Made by a program: the position numbers and the translations under genes. A stretch of DNA of 14,895 nt. It comes from an uncultured Lacibacter sp. (GTDB taxonomy: Bacteria; Bacteroidota; Bacteroidia; Chitinophagales; Chitinophagaceae). Positions 14,382 to 14,895 of this stretch are shown in pieces. Every line of letters starts with the position of its first letter. Within the stretch, counting starts at the first letter, position 1. Location: contig NZ_CAMLGT010000067.1 of assembly GCF_946479605.1 (NCBI RefSeq), positions 1-14,895 on the forward strand, given 5' to 3'. The notes beneath the pieces were generated by a model. The model was given only the letters and a program-made list of their open reading frames with translations. It had not been told where the DNA came from and searched no databases.

Positions 14382-14895
14382 ATGATTCTCGTCATTCTTT
14401 ATGTCGTACTCGGACTGATAGCACTCACATTGCTGATAGCAGCCGTATTGCCCGGCAAGTACCTGGTTGAAAAAACGATCATTATTAACCGCCCTGCTGC
14501 CGAAGTATATAATAAGGTAGCCGACCTCAATTATTACAAGGCATGGAACCCCTGGGCCAAAATGGAGCCGGATGCGCAAACAGCTATTACCGGCAGCCCT
14601 ATGCATGTTGGGCATAAGTATTACTGGAACGGTAAGAAAGTAGGCGAGGGCAGCCTTACCGTACGCTCAGCCACACCAGGCAAAGCCATCAATTTCGATC
14701 TTGTATTCCTGAAGCCGTTTAAATCAGCAGCTGATGATGCATGGGATTTTACTGATACTGCTGAAGGAACAAAAGTAGTATGGCGAAACCGTGGTGCTTT
14801 TCCTTTTCCGGTAGCCCGGTTAATGGGGCCATCTATTACCAAGCAGCTGAACGGCCAGTTTGAAGAAGGGCTTCGCAATCTGAAAGAAATGTGCG
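14382..14895 (+). CDS. SRPBCC family (polyketide cyclase-like) protein, cut by window end
   Basis: An open frame from ATG 14382 to the window edge, 171 codons with no stop. Residues 1-22 form a hydrophobic anchor (LVILYVVLGLIALTLLIAA) ending near VLPGKY. From about residue 30 comes an SRPBCC/START-like domain: V-EKTIIINRPAAEVY, DLNYYKAWNPWAKMEP, then GSPMHVGHKYYW, a VGEGSLTV strand and DFTDT-GTKVVW. The ending QFEEGLRNLKEMC belongs to the long C-terminal helix of the fold. Members bind hydrophobic ligands; this membrane-anchored form is common in Bacteroidota and has no defined role. It diverges from mdh across 140 bases. A weak TATCTTTA at 14353-14360 is the only promoter-like box and has no -33 partner. 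The 3' end lies outside the window. Confidence 0.8.
   Translation, partial: MILVILYVVLGLIALTLLIAAVLPGKYLVEKTIIINRPAAEVYNKVADLNYYKAWNPWAKMEPDAQTAITGSPMHVGHKYYWNGKKVGEGSLTVRSATPGKAINFDLVFLKPFKSAADDAWDFTDTAEGTKVVWRNRGAFPFPVARLMGPSITKQLNGQFEEGLRNLKEMC

Overview
The window looks like chromosomal core sequence from a member of the Bacteroidota, most likely the family Chitinophagaceae. Supporting signs are Bacteroidota-type promoter boxes (TTTG, a 17-20 nt spacer, TAnnTTTG), little use of Shine-Dalgarno sites, a fused alpha-beta 2-oxoacid dehydrogenase E1, paired secreted DUF1573 proteins and the Bacteroidota form of YebC. The family placement is inference. No rRNA, tRNA, CRISPR array, insertion sequence, phage gene or recognisable defence gene is visible.

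Layout. 1-930 (minus): two tandem secreted DUF1573 proteins ending at a hairpin terminator. 1148-3529 (plus): fused E1 of a 2-oxoacid dehydrogenase complex. 3600-5507 (plus): a small four-helix-bundle protein, a TRIC/UPF0126 membrane channel and a PhzF-family enzyme. 5570-8426 (minus): a DCC thiol-disulfide protein, a YebC-family translation/regulatory factor and a cationic-amino-acid-type APC permease. 8582-12151 (plus): a glutamate/dicarboxylate symporter, a DedA protein with an extra secreted N-terminal domain and an MFS transporter, closely spaced and probably co-transcribed. 12231-13226 (plus): a family 9 glycosyltransferase. 13312-14241 (minus): malate dehydrogenase. 14382 to the window end (plus): a truncated SRPBCC protein.

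The genes are housekeeping: central carbon metabolism (E1, malate dehydrogenase), nutrient uptake (three secondary transporters), envelope functions (DUF1573, DedA, GT9) and translation support (YebC). They do not form one pathway.

The least ordinary signal lies between the genes. Six intergenic stretches carry degenerate, phase-locked tandem arrays of 7-base words (one array uses 8-base words). Every array lies just beyond, or overlaps, a stop codon. None occurs in the three divergent promoter gaps. Two single genes, the four-helix-bundle gene and the DCC gene, are each bracketed by arrays built from the same word family in opposite orientation, like the borders of a one-gene cassette. The arrays resemble the heptanucleotide short tandem repeats known from filamentous cyanobacteria; I know of no named equivalent in Bacteroidota.
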